Assembly (NCBI GenBank): GCA_035384605.1
Contig: DAOOIV010000012.1
Coordinates: 14,957-78,956, forward strand
DNA: 64,000 nt
Source: Phycisphaerae bacterium
GTDB lineage: Bacteria; Planctomycetota; Phycisphaerae; UBA1845; PWPN01
Direction of reading: 5' to 3'
In this document: piece by piece, positions 33,938 through 42,426 of the stretch
Position numbering within the stretch: the first letter of the stretch is position 1
How the letters are laid out: each line of letters opens with the position of its first letter
The notes under the pieces: generated by a model
Told to the model about the DNA's origin: nothing
Databases searched by the model: none
What the model saw: only the letters and a program-made list of their open reading frames with translations
Position numbers and translations under genes: made by a program

Positions 33938-35698
33938 GTGGGATCGGCAGCCGCACAACGAATGCGGGTCGCACAGTGGATCATCTATCTGATCTGCGGG
34001 GCATTGGCGCTGCTGGTCGGGCGTCTGGTTCATCTGCGGGCCAAGGAAGCGCCTTTCTGGCAGCGATATGCTCAGGAACGGCAGATCAGCACCATTCCCA
34101 TGCCTGCCCGACGGGGTTTCGTTTTCGACCGGCGATTTCGCGTGCTGGCCGGAAGCCAGGAGCTTCCAACGGTCTTTGCCGATCCACGACCCATGGAGGA
34201 CAGAGGGGAGGCGGCTCAAGCCCTCAGCGGTATCCTGAACATGCCGGCCCGTGAGATTCGGGCACTTCTGGACGAGCCCACTGCACCCGGCTACGTCGTT
34301 CTCAAGCGGTCGGTGGATGCCAGGGTGGTGGAGGAGATCAAAAAAGCCAAGATCGTCGGCATCGGCGTCCACAATGAGCCTTTTCGCACCTACCCCATGG
34401 GTTCGCTGGCTTCTCACGTCGTCGGCTTTGTCGGAAAGGACGGCAATGGGCTGGAGGGCGTCGAGAAGTATTTTGAGGCCTATCTCCACGCGACGCCCGG
34501 CAAGCGGGACGTCTACCGCGACGTGCGACGGCGGGCGGTGCTTCCCGTGCCTGATTCTTCCGTTGCCCCGCGGGACGGTGACAACGTCGTGCTCTCCATC
34601 GACGTCGCTATTCAGGAAATGGTTGAGAAGGCGGTTGCGGAGCAGGTCGCACGTTTTCAGGCCGAGTGCGGCCTGGGCGTGGTCATGGATCCAAAGACCG
34701 GCGAGGTGCTCGCTATGACCAACCAGCCGACCTATGCGCCTTCCGAAGGTTCGGAGGTCCCGCCGGAACGGCGAAGAAACCGCGTACTCACCGATCCGGT
34801 GGAGCCGGGTAGTATCTTCAAGCCCTTCGTGATGGTGACCGCTCTGGCCGAAGGCGTGACGACGCCAACCGAGTCCATCTTCTGTGAAAACGGCTTGTAT
34901 GCCGTCGGGGCTCGCCGCTTGCACGACCATCATCCTTACGGCTTTCTGACCACGGCAGAGGTTCTGGCCAAGTCCAGCAACATCGGCATGGCGAAACTGG
35001 GGGAACGTCTGGGCAACCAAAGGATGTACGAGGCGCTCTATGCGCTGGGCTTCGGCCACCCGACGGGTATCGACCTGCCGGGTGAGGACCCCGGCCTGCT
35101 CATGCCCTTGCGGAAATGGGACAAGTTCACGACGACCTCGGTTCCCATGGGGCAGGAAATCGCGGTGACACCCATGCAGATCTTGACGGCATTCTGCGCC
35201 TTGGTCAACGGAGGCCGTCTGATTCAGCCGCGCGTGGTTCTGGCTGTGATCGACCGCGACGGAAAGCTGGTGCGGGACAACAGCCGTGTAATCGACAAGG
35301 GTCAGAGAATCAACCCGACGGCCGCCGAGACCATACGCAAGCTGTTGATCGGAGTCGTCACCGAGGGGACCGGGAAACCGGCCAATATCCCCAAATGGCA
35401 GTTGCTGGGTAAGACCGGGACGGCACAGATACCGAAAATCGGAGGCGGCCATTACGAACCGGATGCCTATCTCGGTTCCTTCGTCGCGGCGGCCCCGGCC
35501 AGCGACCCAAGGGTTGCGGTCCTGGTCATGATCCGCAAGCCCAAGAGGAGCATAGGCTACTACGGCGCGACGGTGGCGTTGCCGGCGGTCAAGACGATCA
35601 TGGAGGGTGTTTTGCCCTATTTAAACGTCCCGCCTGACAAGGAGGAGCCCCAGAAACACGCTAATCTGGCGAGGGATTCCCAAACGAAATACAATTGA
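33938..35698 (+). CDS. ftsI: Penicillin-binding protein, FtsI-type transpeptidase
   Basis: 586 residues from GTG 33938 (GGAGG 7 nt upstream). Septal-type class B PBP that cross-links peptidoglycan. One N-terminal membrane helix (WIIYLICGALALLVGRLVHL), the PBP dimer domain (PARRGFVFDRRFRVLA, GVEKYFEAYLHATPG), then the transpeptidase domain with SxxK at about Ser292 (PGSIFKPF), SxN (KSSNIGMAKLG) and KTG near residue 492 (LLGKTGTAQ). The catalytic set is intact. No PASTA domain. Located between the ftsL-like gene and murE, as is normal. Confidence 0.95.
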   Translation: MGSAAAQRMRVAQWIIYLICGALALLVGRLVHLRAKEAPFWQRYAQERQISTIPMPARRGFVFDRRFRVLAGSQELPTVFADPRPMEDRGEAAQALSGILNMPAREIRALLDEPTAPGYVVLKRSVDARVVEEIKKAKIVGIGVHNEPFRTYPMGSLASHVVGFVGKDGNGLEGVEKYFEAYLHATPGKRDVYRDVRRRAVLPVPDSSVAPRDGDNVVLSIDVAIQEMVEKAVAEQVARFQAECGLGVVMDPKTGEVLAMTNQPTYAPSEGSEVPPERRRNRVLTDPVEPGSIFKPFVMVTALAEGVTTPTESIFCENGLYAVGARRLHDHHPYGFLTTAEVLAKSSNIGMAKLGERLGNQRMYEALYALGFGHPTGIDLPGEDPGLLMPLRKWDKFTTTSVPMGQEIAVTPMQILTAFCALVNGGRLIQPRVVLAVIDRDGKLVRDNSRVIDKGQRINPTAAETIRKLLIGVVTEGTGKPANIPKWQLLGKTGTAQIPKIGGGHYEPDAYLGSFVAAAPASDPRVAVLVMIRKPKRSIGYYGATVALPAVKTIMEGVLPYLNVPPDKEEPQKHANLARDSQTKYN

Positions 35699-36082
35699 TT
35701 TGTGATGTCAGGCGTTTGTCCGGACTCGTGAAGCGCGTTGTCCGGGGTACAGACCACGGCCGCCTCATACAGCGGGCAAGGGATAAGACGATTTGCGCGG
35801 TACGGTCAGAGCCCATTCCCGTCGGTGCCAAGGTTTATTTGGCCCTGGTTTCGCGATCGCCGGCGGTTGCCCCCGGTTCGCATGCCTGCCGCGCGGGTCA
35901 CGTTCGGCGAGTAAGGGATCCGTCCTTTGCACGGAGGCTGTCCGTCAACTGGAATAGAACCTTACGGCCAGACATCTGTGCGGCTTGCGCGCATGTTTCT
36001 GGATCGCAGAGCGCTTGGGTTGCGGCCTGCAAAAAGGCGGTCCGCCTTAGGACATACTGGAACGAGGAACTGACGGAAGAAG
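35699..36082. other. Intergenic region ftsI-murE carrying dispersed repeat copy B
   Basis: These 384 bp interrupt a cluster whose genes are otherwise close. The right third is repeat copy B. A frame open from ftsI's end into murE has no SD and reads through the repeat, so I do not call it a gene. Confidence 0.5.
35956..36051 (+). repeat. Dispersed ~96-bp repeat, copy B
   Basis: AGAACCTTACGGCC... to ...CCGCCTTAGG. It differs from copy A at about eight positions including one extra A. It holds the same two palindromes, the second perfect (AAGGCGG-T-CCGCCTT). It ends 31 bp before the murE ATG, so it lies in the murE leader. Confidence 0.8.
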
Positions 36083-37651
36083 ATGCCCAATCATGGATTG
36101 AGATGGAGCCAACTGATCGGTGAGACCGGCCTGATCGAAAGATGGGACGGTCCATGCGACCCTGTGGTCACGTCGGTCCTGGAAGACTCCCGACAGGTGA
36201 CGCCTGGAGCCTGTTTTGTCGCGGCCACCGGCCTGCGCGCCGATGGTCACGCGTTTGTGGAGGCGGCGGTCGAAAAGGGCGCCGTGGCGGTGGTCAGCGA
36301 GAGACCAGTCGCTTTACCGCCTGGGGTGGCGGGTCTGGTGGTAGGCAGCAGCCGCGGAGTGGCCGGCCGCCTGGCTGCGACGCTCTATGGTTTGGACAAG
36401 GCTCAACGGGACGGCCGGCTCCGGGTCATTGGGATCACCGGCACCAACGGTAAGAGCACTTTCTGTTTCATGATGCGGTCCATTCTTCAGGTGGCTCAAT
36501 GCCCGACCGCGCTATTGGGTACCATCGAATACGATTTGCTGGCTCGCAAGGTGACGGCCTCGATGACCACCCCGCCGGCAACGGCAATCATGAGTTACCT
36601 GGCGGAGGCTTTTGAGGCCGGTGCGACCCATGCGGTCATGGAAGCGTCAAGCCACGCGTTGGACCAGGATCGGTGTGCGGGGATTCGGTTTTCCGTCGGG
36701 GCGTTCAGCAACCTGACCGGTGACCACTTGGATTACCACAGGGATATGGAGTCATACCTGCGGGCCAAGAAGAAACTGTTTGACGGTTTGGATTCCAGCG
36801 CGGCTGCGGTGGTCAACATGGATGATCCTCACGGCGACGCCGTCGCAGCGGATTGCCGCGGGCGCGTGATCCGTTACGGTGTGCAGTTGAACGCCAGTCG
36901 CCCTGACGGCCGGGTGCCGGATGTTTGTGCCATCATCAAAGAGATCAGTGCCTCGGGGACAAGGTTTGTTCTCGTACTCCGCGGGACGGTCACCGCCTCG
37001 GGACGCGAGGAATCCTGCGAATTGTGCTCACCGCTGATCGGCAATCACAATGTTCAGAACAGCCTCGCGGCGGCGGGTTCGGCGATCGCGCTGGGGGTGC
37101 CGCTGGTGACCGTGGTCGCCGGGCTGGAGGCGGCCAAGTGCATCCCGGGTCGGTTGCAGCGCGTGGAAACGCCCGCCGGAAGGGCTCGCGGAGACCGGGG
37201 TTTCACCGTGTTGGTCGACTACGCCCATACCGATGATGCCCTGAAGAACGTGCTATCAGCCCTCAAGCCTCTGGTGCAGCGCAGTGGTGGCAGGCTGATC
37301 GTGATGTTTGGATGCGGGGGCGACCGCGACCGCACGAAGCGCCCGAGAATGGCACGAGTGGCTGCCGAGTGGGCAGACCGCATCGTGGTGACCAGCGACA
37401 ATCCGCGGACCGAGGAACCGATGAGCATCATTGAGGAAATCATGACGGGTTTCGATCCGTCCGACGTTTCCCGAGTTTGCGTGGAAGCCGATCGACGGAA
37501 GGCTATCGAAGCGGCGATTGGCTTCGCGGACAGGGGGGATATTGTTCTGCTGGCCGGCAAGGGACACGAGACTTACCAGGAAATCGGCCGGGAGCGTTTT
37601 CCTTTCGATGACTCGGCCGTTGCGGCAGAAGTCCTGTCGGGGTTGAGGTGA
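36083..37651 (+). CDS. murE: UDP-MurNAc-tripeptide synthetase (meso-DAP type)
   Basis: 522 residues, ATG 36083. ATP-dependent addition of the third residue to UDP-MurNAc-L-Ala-D-Glu. Mur ligase motifs: ITGTNGKST (P-loop), MEASSHALDQDR, SNLTGDHLDYHRDMESY, VDYAHTDDALKNVL. The DNPR motif (SDNPRTEEP, around residue 440) is the known signature for meso-diaminopimelate, rather than the D-D/N-P-x of lysine enzymes. The organism should therefore make DAP-type peptidoglycan (inference from family knowledge). Length is normal. Repeat copy B lies directly upstream. Confidence 0.97.
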   Translation: MPNHGLRWSQLIGETGLIERWDGPCDPVVTSVLEDSRQVTPGACFVAATGLRADGHAFVEAAVEKGAVAVVSERPVALPPGVAGLVVGSSRGVAGRLAATLYGLDKAQRDGRLRVIGITGTNGKSTFCFMMRSILQVAQCPTALLGTIEYDLLARKVTASMTTPPATAIMSYLAEAFEAGATHAVMEASSHALDQDRCAGIRFSVGAFSNLTGDHLDYHRDMESYLRAKKKLFDGLDSSAAAVVNMDDPHGDAVAADCRGRVIRYGVQLNASRPDGRVPDVCAIIKEISASGTRFVLVLRGTVTASGREESCELCSPLIGNHNVQNSLAAAGSAIALGVPLVTVVAGLEAAKCIPGRLQRVETPAGRARGDRGFTVLVDYAHTDDALKNVLSALKPLVQRSGGRLIVMFGCGGDRDRTKRPRMARVAAEWADRIVVTSDNPRTEEPMSIIEEIMTGFDPSDVSRVCVEADRRKAIEAAIGFADRGDIVLLAGKGHETYQEIGRERFPFDDSAVAAEVLSGLR

Positions 37652-37737
37652 ACAGCCGATGAACACCGGGAGGGTGGAAACGATCAATCGGGGGCTGGGG
37701 GCGAGAGCGATCCGAACCCAGAGAAGGGCATCAGGGC

Positions 37738-39276
37738 ATGAGACCTTTGACGTTTGCCGAGGGGATTGAAGCACTGGAAGGAACCTGCGATCGGCCGGTA
37801 TCAGCCGGTAGCTTCTCGCGCGTCTGCATCGACTCGCGGGAGGTCCAACCCGGCGATCTTTTCATCGCGATTCCCGGAGAACGCTTCGACGGGCATGATT
37901 TCGTGGAGCAGGCGATAGCCGGCGGGGCGACGGCGGCGGTCGTTCGGAACGATTTCAAGCTCCCCTCTTCACGAGTGGGCCCCAGCCGGGTGACCGACCC
38001 GAAGCCGGAAGCTCTCCTGATCCGCGTGGACGATACGGTAAAGGCCCTTGGGCGCCTGGGCCGTTATTATCGCCGCTCGGTGGTCGGCGGATCGCTGAAC
38101 GTGATCGCAGTCACCGGCAGCAACGGCAAGACCACGACCAAGACGATGATCGCCCATGTGCTTTCCGGACGCTGGCAGGGCCGGGCCTCCGTCAAGAGCT
38201 TTAACAATTCCATCGGAGTCCCGCTGACGCTGCTGTCGGTTGAGCCGTCCGATGCCTTCGTCGTCTGTGAGGTCGGGACGAATGCACCGGGCGAGATCGC
38301 CGCGTTGGCCAAGCTGGTCGAGCCCGAAATCGCCGTCGTCACAGGTGTTTCGGAGGCCCACCTCGAAGGCTTGGGAAGTCTCGGTCAAATCGCAGAGGAG
38401 AAGCTTTCGTTGCTGCACTACCTGCGGCCGGAAGGCTTGGCCGTCGTCAATGCCGACTGCGAGGTGCTTCGCAAGACCTTGGAGCGGGATCGGCGACTGG
38501 CGGGGCTCAAGTGCGTGACGTTCGGCGAGTGGAAGGGCGCCGACATCCGCATGACCAGCCTTCAGGTTAGTATGGCCAAGAAAGCTGACCGGAGGGTGAG
38601 TCAGACGCTTCCGCCGGTCCATCTGGAGTTCACGGTGAATGACCGGTTCAAGTACGAGCTTCAGGTTCCCGGTCGGCACAATGTTCTGAACGCTCTTGCC
38701 GCCATCGGCGTGGCTCGACGTCTGGGCGTCGATCACGAGGAGATCGCCGCCCGCTTGGCGACGTTTTCGTTGCCTCCCATGAGGCTCGAGTATCAGCGCG
38801 TCGGAGACTTGACCCTGATCAACGACGCCTATAACGCGAACCCCGCCTCACTGGCAGCGGCCGTGGATGTTCTGGTCAGCCTGCCCACCGAGGGGCGAAA
38901 AGTCCTGATTGTCGGTGACATGCGGGAGTTGGGTCAGGCATCGGATGAACTGCACCGTCAGGCGGCCGAGAAAATCGCCGGCAGCGGCGTGAACATGGTC
39001 ATTTCCATTGGAGAGAAATCCCGGCTGGTCAGTCGAACCATCGAGGCGGTCTCCGGCGGAGCAGTGGAGACGCACGCTTACTCGTCAGCAGTTTCGGCCA
39101 AGCGGCGGCTCGTGTCGTATCTTAACAAAAATGACACCATCCTGATGAAGGGCTCGAGGCTGCTGGCGCTGGAGAAGCTTGTTCCGGTGATCAGGGAATG
39201 GGCGGTTTTGCCTGAGGGGAAGACGCCCGTCGGGGCAGGGAGCAGGAAGAAGCTGCGCTCGTCGGCTGCATTGTGA
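37738..39276 (+). CDS. murF: UDP-MurNAc-tripeptide:D-Ala-D-Ala ligase
   Basis: 512 residues. Adds D-Ala-D-Ala to the UDP-MurNAc tripeptide. Motifs: FSRVCIDSREVQPGDLFIAIPGERFDGHDF, VTGSNGKTTTKTMIAHVL (P-loop), SFNNSIGVPLTLL, VCEVGTNAPGEIA, GRHNVLNALAA, LINDAYNANPASLAAAVDVL and the C-terminal GDMRELG. It lies 86 nt after murE. The C-terminal ~25 residues are basic and probably not conserved. Confidence 0.97.
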   Translation: MRPLTFAEGIEALEGTCDRPVSAGSFSRVCIDSREVQPGDLFIAIPGERFDGHDFVEQAIAGGATAAVVRNDFKLPSSRVGPSRVTDPKPEALLIRVDDTVKALGRLGRYYRRSVVGGSLNVIAVTGSNGKTTTKTMIAHVLSGRWQGRASVKSFNNSIGVPLTLLSVEPSDAFVVCEVGTNAPGEIAALAKLVEPEIAVVTGVSEAHLEGLGSLGQIAEEKLSLLHYLRPEGLAVVNADCEVLRKTLERDRRLAGLKCVTFGEWKGADIRMTSLQVSMAKKADRRVSQTLPPVHLEFTVNDRFKYELQVPGRHNVLNALAAIGVARRLGVDHEEIAARLATFSLPPMRLEYQRVGDLTLINDAYNANPASLAAAVDVLVSLPTEGRKVLIVGDMRELGQASDELHRQAAEKIAGSGVNMVISIGEKSRLVSRTIEAVSGGAVETHAYSSAVSAKRRLVSYLNKNDTILMKGSRLLALEKLVPVIREWAVLPEGKTPVGAGSRKKLRSSAAL

Positions 39277-39354
39277 GAACAAGAGACGGTCTGCCCCGGT
39301 CGTCGGCTCCCGAAGGGGCCGGTCCGGCCGGGCCTGCATGAAACGGGTCTGGAC

Positions 39355-40491
39355 GTGCTTTACCATTTGTTCGACGCACTATATGGTCACCCCGCCGGGC
39401 CTTACGCCTACAAGGACCCGCTCTTTCGGGGAACATGTGCGTTATTGTTGGGCTTCTTTCTGGTCTGGTTCTTGGGGCCATGGTTCATCCGGCAACTCAG
39501 ACGCTACAGCATTGGCGACCAGGCGGAGTTCGACCACGCCCAGCTTAACCTTGACAACGCCGATAAGCGGAACACGCCGACCATGGGCGGCCTGCTGATC
39601 ATGGCGGTGATCCTGTGTAACGTGCTGTTGCTGGCCGATCTGAACAACTACTACATCACCATGGGGTTGTTCTGCATGGTCTGGTTGACGGCTTTGGGGT
39701 CTGTGGATGACTGGCTCAAGCTGACCATCAAGCGTCGCACGGGGACCCGCGACGGGCTGAAGATGCACGAGAAGCTCCTGTTTCAGATCGCCTTGGCTGT
39801 GCTGCTGGGCTTTTACATTTACCGGCATGGCGAATACAACGCCACCACGATCAGCGGCGATCAGATCCAGACATTTCGCATTCTGAACGTCCCTTTCTAT
39901 AAGACCGGCTGGGAGCTGAACCAGGTCGCGTTCTTCATCATCACCATCCTGGTGGTCACGGGCACGTCCAATGCGGTGAACCTGACCGATGGCATGGATG
40001 GCCTGGCTTCCGGATGCATGGTGCTTTGTAGTTTCGTGTTCATGATTCTGGCCTACATTGGCGGCGATCGCGAACTGGCCAACAGCCTCCTTTTCCCCCA
40101 CATCCCGCACACGGCGGAGTTGGCGGTGCTGTGCGGTGCGATGATGGGCGCATGCATGGGTTTTCTCTGGCACAACTGTTATCCCGCCAAGGTCTTCATG
40201 GGAGACACCGGATCATTGCCGCTGGGCGGGATGATCGGTTATGTGGCAATCTGCACCCGGCAGGAGCTGATGCTGTTCATCGTCGGAGGCGTGTTCGTGA
40301 TCGAGGCCGTGTCGGTCATTATGCAGGTGGGTTATTTCAAGATGAGCGGCGGGAAACGCATCTTCCGGGTCGCCCCGATTCATCACCACTTCCACCTCGG
40401 CGGTTGGACCGAGACGCAGACGGTCACGCGTTTCTGGCTCCTGGCGATCGTCTTTGCCGGAATCGCCCTGGCAACAGTGAAAATACGGTAG
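39355..40491 (+). CDS. mraY: Phospho-N-acetylmuramoyl-pentapeptide-transferase
   Basis: 378 residues from GTG 39355. Makes lipid I from UDP-MurNAc-pentapeptide and undecaprenyl phosphate in the inner membrane. About ten hydrophobic helices. Signatures: KRNTPTMGGLLI, LGSVDDWLK (Asp pair), NLTDGMDGLASGC and the C-terminal FRVAPIHHHFHLGG with Mg-binding His. It ends the cell-wall cluster; murD, ftsW, murG, murC, ddl, ftsQ, ftsA and ftsZ do not follow. Confidence 0.97.
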   Translation: MLYHLFDALYGHPAGPYAYKDPLFRGTCALLLGFFLVWFLGPWFIRQLRRYSIGDQAEFDHAQLNLDNADKRNTPTMGGLLIMAVILCNVLLLADLNNYYITMGLFCMVWLTALGSVDDWLKLTIKRRTGTRDGLKMHEKLLFQIALAVLLGFYIYRHGEYNATTISGDQIQTFRILNVPFYKTGWELNQVAFFIITILVVTGTSNAVNLTDGMDGLASGCMVLCSFVFMILAYIGGDRELANSLLFPHIPHTAELAVLCGAMMGACMGFLWHNCYPAKVFMGDTGSLPLGGMIGYVAICTRQELMLFIVGGVFVIEAVSVIMQVGYFKMSGGKRIFRVAPIHHHFHLGGWTETQTVTRFWLLAIVFAGIALATVKIR

Positions 40492-40601
40492 GGGGCGAAC
40501 TCTGGAGTCGCGCCCGGCGACCGAGGGTATCGGCCGAGGGACCGGGGGCAGCCTGACGTCTCCCTTTGACCCGGCGCGTCTCGCGCATACCATGAATCAT
40601 C

Positions 40602-41477
40602 ATGTTGCCCTGTGAGATGCTTCGGATCCGGCATTCGGACCACTATGAGGCGTTCGCGAGATTGTGGCTGCCTCGATCGCCGCGCGGGGCAGTCTTGTAC
40701 CTGCATGGTATCCAGTCGCACGGACTTTGGTTTGAGGCTTCCGCGGCGCACCTGGCCGAGGCGGGGTTTGCCGTGCTGCTGCCCGATCGTCGAGGCAGCG
40801 GCCGCAACGAGGTCGAACGCGGGCACGCCTCGTCGGCCCGGTTGTTGCTCCGCGATGTCGCTGACGGGCTGGACGAACTGCACGTGCGGACCGGGTTGCC
40901 GCGATTTCACCTGTTGGGCGTGAGTTGGGGTGGCAAACTGGCCGCCGCCTTTTGGAATCATGCTCCGGCTCGGGTCGCAACCCTGACGCTGGTCGCCCCC
41001 GGATTGTTTCCCCGAGTGGACGTGCCCCTGACGCAAAAGATTCGGATCGGCTTGGCGTCTGTCGTCGCGAGGAGAAAACTGGTCGACATTCCCCTGGATG
41101 AGCCGGAGCTCTTTACCGCCAATCCCGCCCGTCAGGCATTCATCAGGTCTGACAAGCTGAAGCTGTCCCGGGCGACCGTGGCGTTCATGCTTGCATCGCG
41201 TCGTCTGGACGCCCGGGTGGCGCGGCTGGCCAGGCACTCGCCGGGGTGCCCGCTGAAGGTATTCCTGGCCGGCAGGGACCGCATCATCGACAACGAGAAG
41301 ACGAAAGCATTCGTCCGGTCTCTCCCGTGGCCAACCAGGGGCGTCGTCGAGTATCCCGAGGCTCACCACACCATCGAGTTCGAGCCTGATCCTCGCCCGT
41401 TTCTTGACGATCTGGTTGCCTGGATGTCCTCGCAAGCCGATGTGAAGAGTGGAGAAGTTCTCGCGGCGGGCCCCTGA
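40602..41477 (+). CDS. Alpha/beta hydrolase (monoacylglycerol lipase-like)
   Basis: 291 residues. Cytoplasmic serine hydrolase fold: AVLYLHGIQSHGLWFEASAAHLAEAGFAVLLPDRRGSGRN (two segments), nucleophile elbow GVSWGG, Asp in FLAGRDRIIDN, His in YPEAHHTIEF. HGIQSHG and DRRGSGRN resemble the lysophospholipase/monoacylglycerol lipase group (Hydrolase_4). Substrate not known. It follows mraY by 110 nt and precedes the WalJ-like gene by 24 nt. Confidence 0.87.
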   Translation: MLPCEMLRIRHSDHYEAFARLWLPRSPRGAVLYLHGIQSHGLWFEASAAHLAEAGFAVLLPDRRGSGRNEVERGHASSARLLLRDVADGLDELHVRTGLPRFHLLGVSWGGKLAAAFWNHAPARVATLTLVAPGLFPRVDVPLTQKIRIGLASVVARRKLVDIPLDEPELFTANPARQAFIRSDKLKLSRATVAFMLASRRLDARVARLARHSPGCPLKVFLAGRDRIIDNEKTKAFVRSLPWPTRGVVEYPEAHHTIEFEPDPRPFLDDLVAWMSSQADVKSGEVLAAGP

Positions 41478-41501
41478 TGGCGCCGTCGGAGGAAGAGTTC
41501 T

Positions 41502-42260
41502 GTGATCACGTATTCACTGCAAAGCGGTTCGAACGGCAACGCCATCTATGTCGAGGCGGGAGACGTTCGCTTGTTGTTTGACGCGGGCGTATCGGGCAAG
41601 ACGGCCGAGGGCCGAATGCGCGTCCGCGGGCATGAGATACGCGATGCGACCGCCTTGATCATTTCGCACGACCATGCCGATCACATGCGTTGCGCGGGCA
41701 TCTACCAGCGAAAGTTCGGCCTGCCGATCTACATGAGTGCGCGGACGCATCGGGCCTATCGCGAGAATCTGGGCCACCTGAAGGATGTACGGTACTTTGA
41801 AGTCGGACAGCCGCTTCGTTTCAACGGCGTCGTTGTCTATACCGTCCCCACCCCCCACGATGCCGCCGACGGTGCAGTGTTTGTGGTTGAGCATGCCGGG
41901 CGCCGGCTTGGCATTCTCACGGATCTCGGGCACTCTTTCGCGGCCCTTCGCAGGCTGCTGCCGACGCTGGATGCCGCGTACCTCGAAAGCAACTACGATC
42001 CGCATCTGCTGGCAACGGGGCCGTACCCGCTCTCCCTGCAGGCTCGAATCCGAGGCAGCGGAGGACACCTCTCCAACCAGGAGGCTGCGGCACTTGTCCG
42101 CGAGTCGGCCAAGCGTCTGCGATGGGTGGTTCTTTCCCACCTGAGCGAGCAGAACAACCGGCCGGAGCTGGCCCTGGAGGCTCATCGTCGCGAGGTCGGG
42201 CCGCGGTTTCCGCTCTATGTTGCTTCCCGCTACGACCTCGGGCCGTTGATGAGTCTATGA
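41502..42260 (+). CDS. MBL-fold metallo-hydrolase, WalJ/YycJ-like
   Basis: 252 residues from GTG 41502 (GGAGGAAG upstream). Metallo-beta-lactamase fold: MITYSLQSGSNGNAIYVEAG, LLFDAGVSGKT, metal motif ISHDHADHM, then TPHDAADGAVFVVEH, GILTDLGHS and LESNYDPHLL, GSGGHLSNQEAA, VVLSHLSEQNNRPELA. This set matches the YycJ/WalJ exonuclease-like subfamily, implicated in wall-linked signalling or DNA repair. No WalKR genes are nearby. Confidence 0.9.
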   Translation: MITYSLQSGSNGNAIYVEAGDVRLLFDAGVSGKTAEGRMRVRGHEIRDATALIISHDHADHMRCAGIYQRKFGLPIYMSARTHRAYRENLGHLKDVRYFEVGQPLRFNGVVVYTVPTPHDAADGAVFVVEHAGRRLGILTDLGHSFAALRRLLPTLDAAYLESNYDPHLLATGPYPLSLQARIRGSGGHLSNQEAAALVRESAKRLRWVVLSHLSEQNNRPELALEAHRREVGPRFPLYVASRYDLGPLMSL

Positions 42261-42358
42261 AGGTGAAGCTACACTTCATCTGGCCGCTTGGAAATCGCAA
42301 ATGACTGGCCGTTTGGGATGAGGCAAACGGAAGGCTCTTGAGCCGACGCATGATTCCG

Positions 42359-42367
42359 TGGCATAAT
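42359..42367 (+). promoter_or_regulatory. Extended -10 promoter (TGG-CATAAT)
   Basis: TGG followed by CATAAT, 60 bp before the ATG of the second pseudopilin gene. No clear -35. The same pattern precedes genes at 4339 and 6035. Confidence 0.4.
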
Positions 42368-42426
42368 GATATGTGAGGGCGGGGACGATCCCTTGGACAT
42401 GGGGCACATCGAGCGAGGACGTCAAA

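Noticed and set aside
33437..35452. 671-codon open frame antisense to ftsI
   Set aside because: Antisense shadow of an intact penicillin-binding protein gene with all catalytic motifs.
35695..36123. 142-codon frame between ftsI and murE on the plus strand
   Set aside because: No SD, no motif, overlaps murE by 41 nt and runs through the dispersed repeat, so it is unlikely to be a gene.
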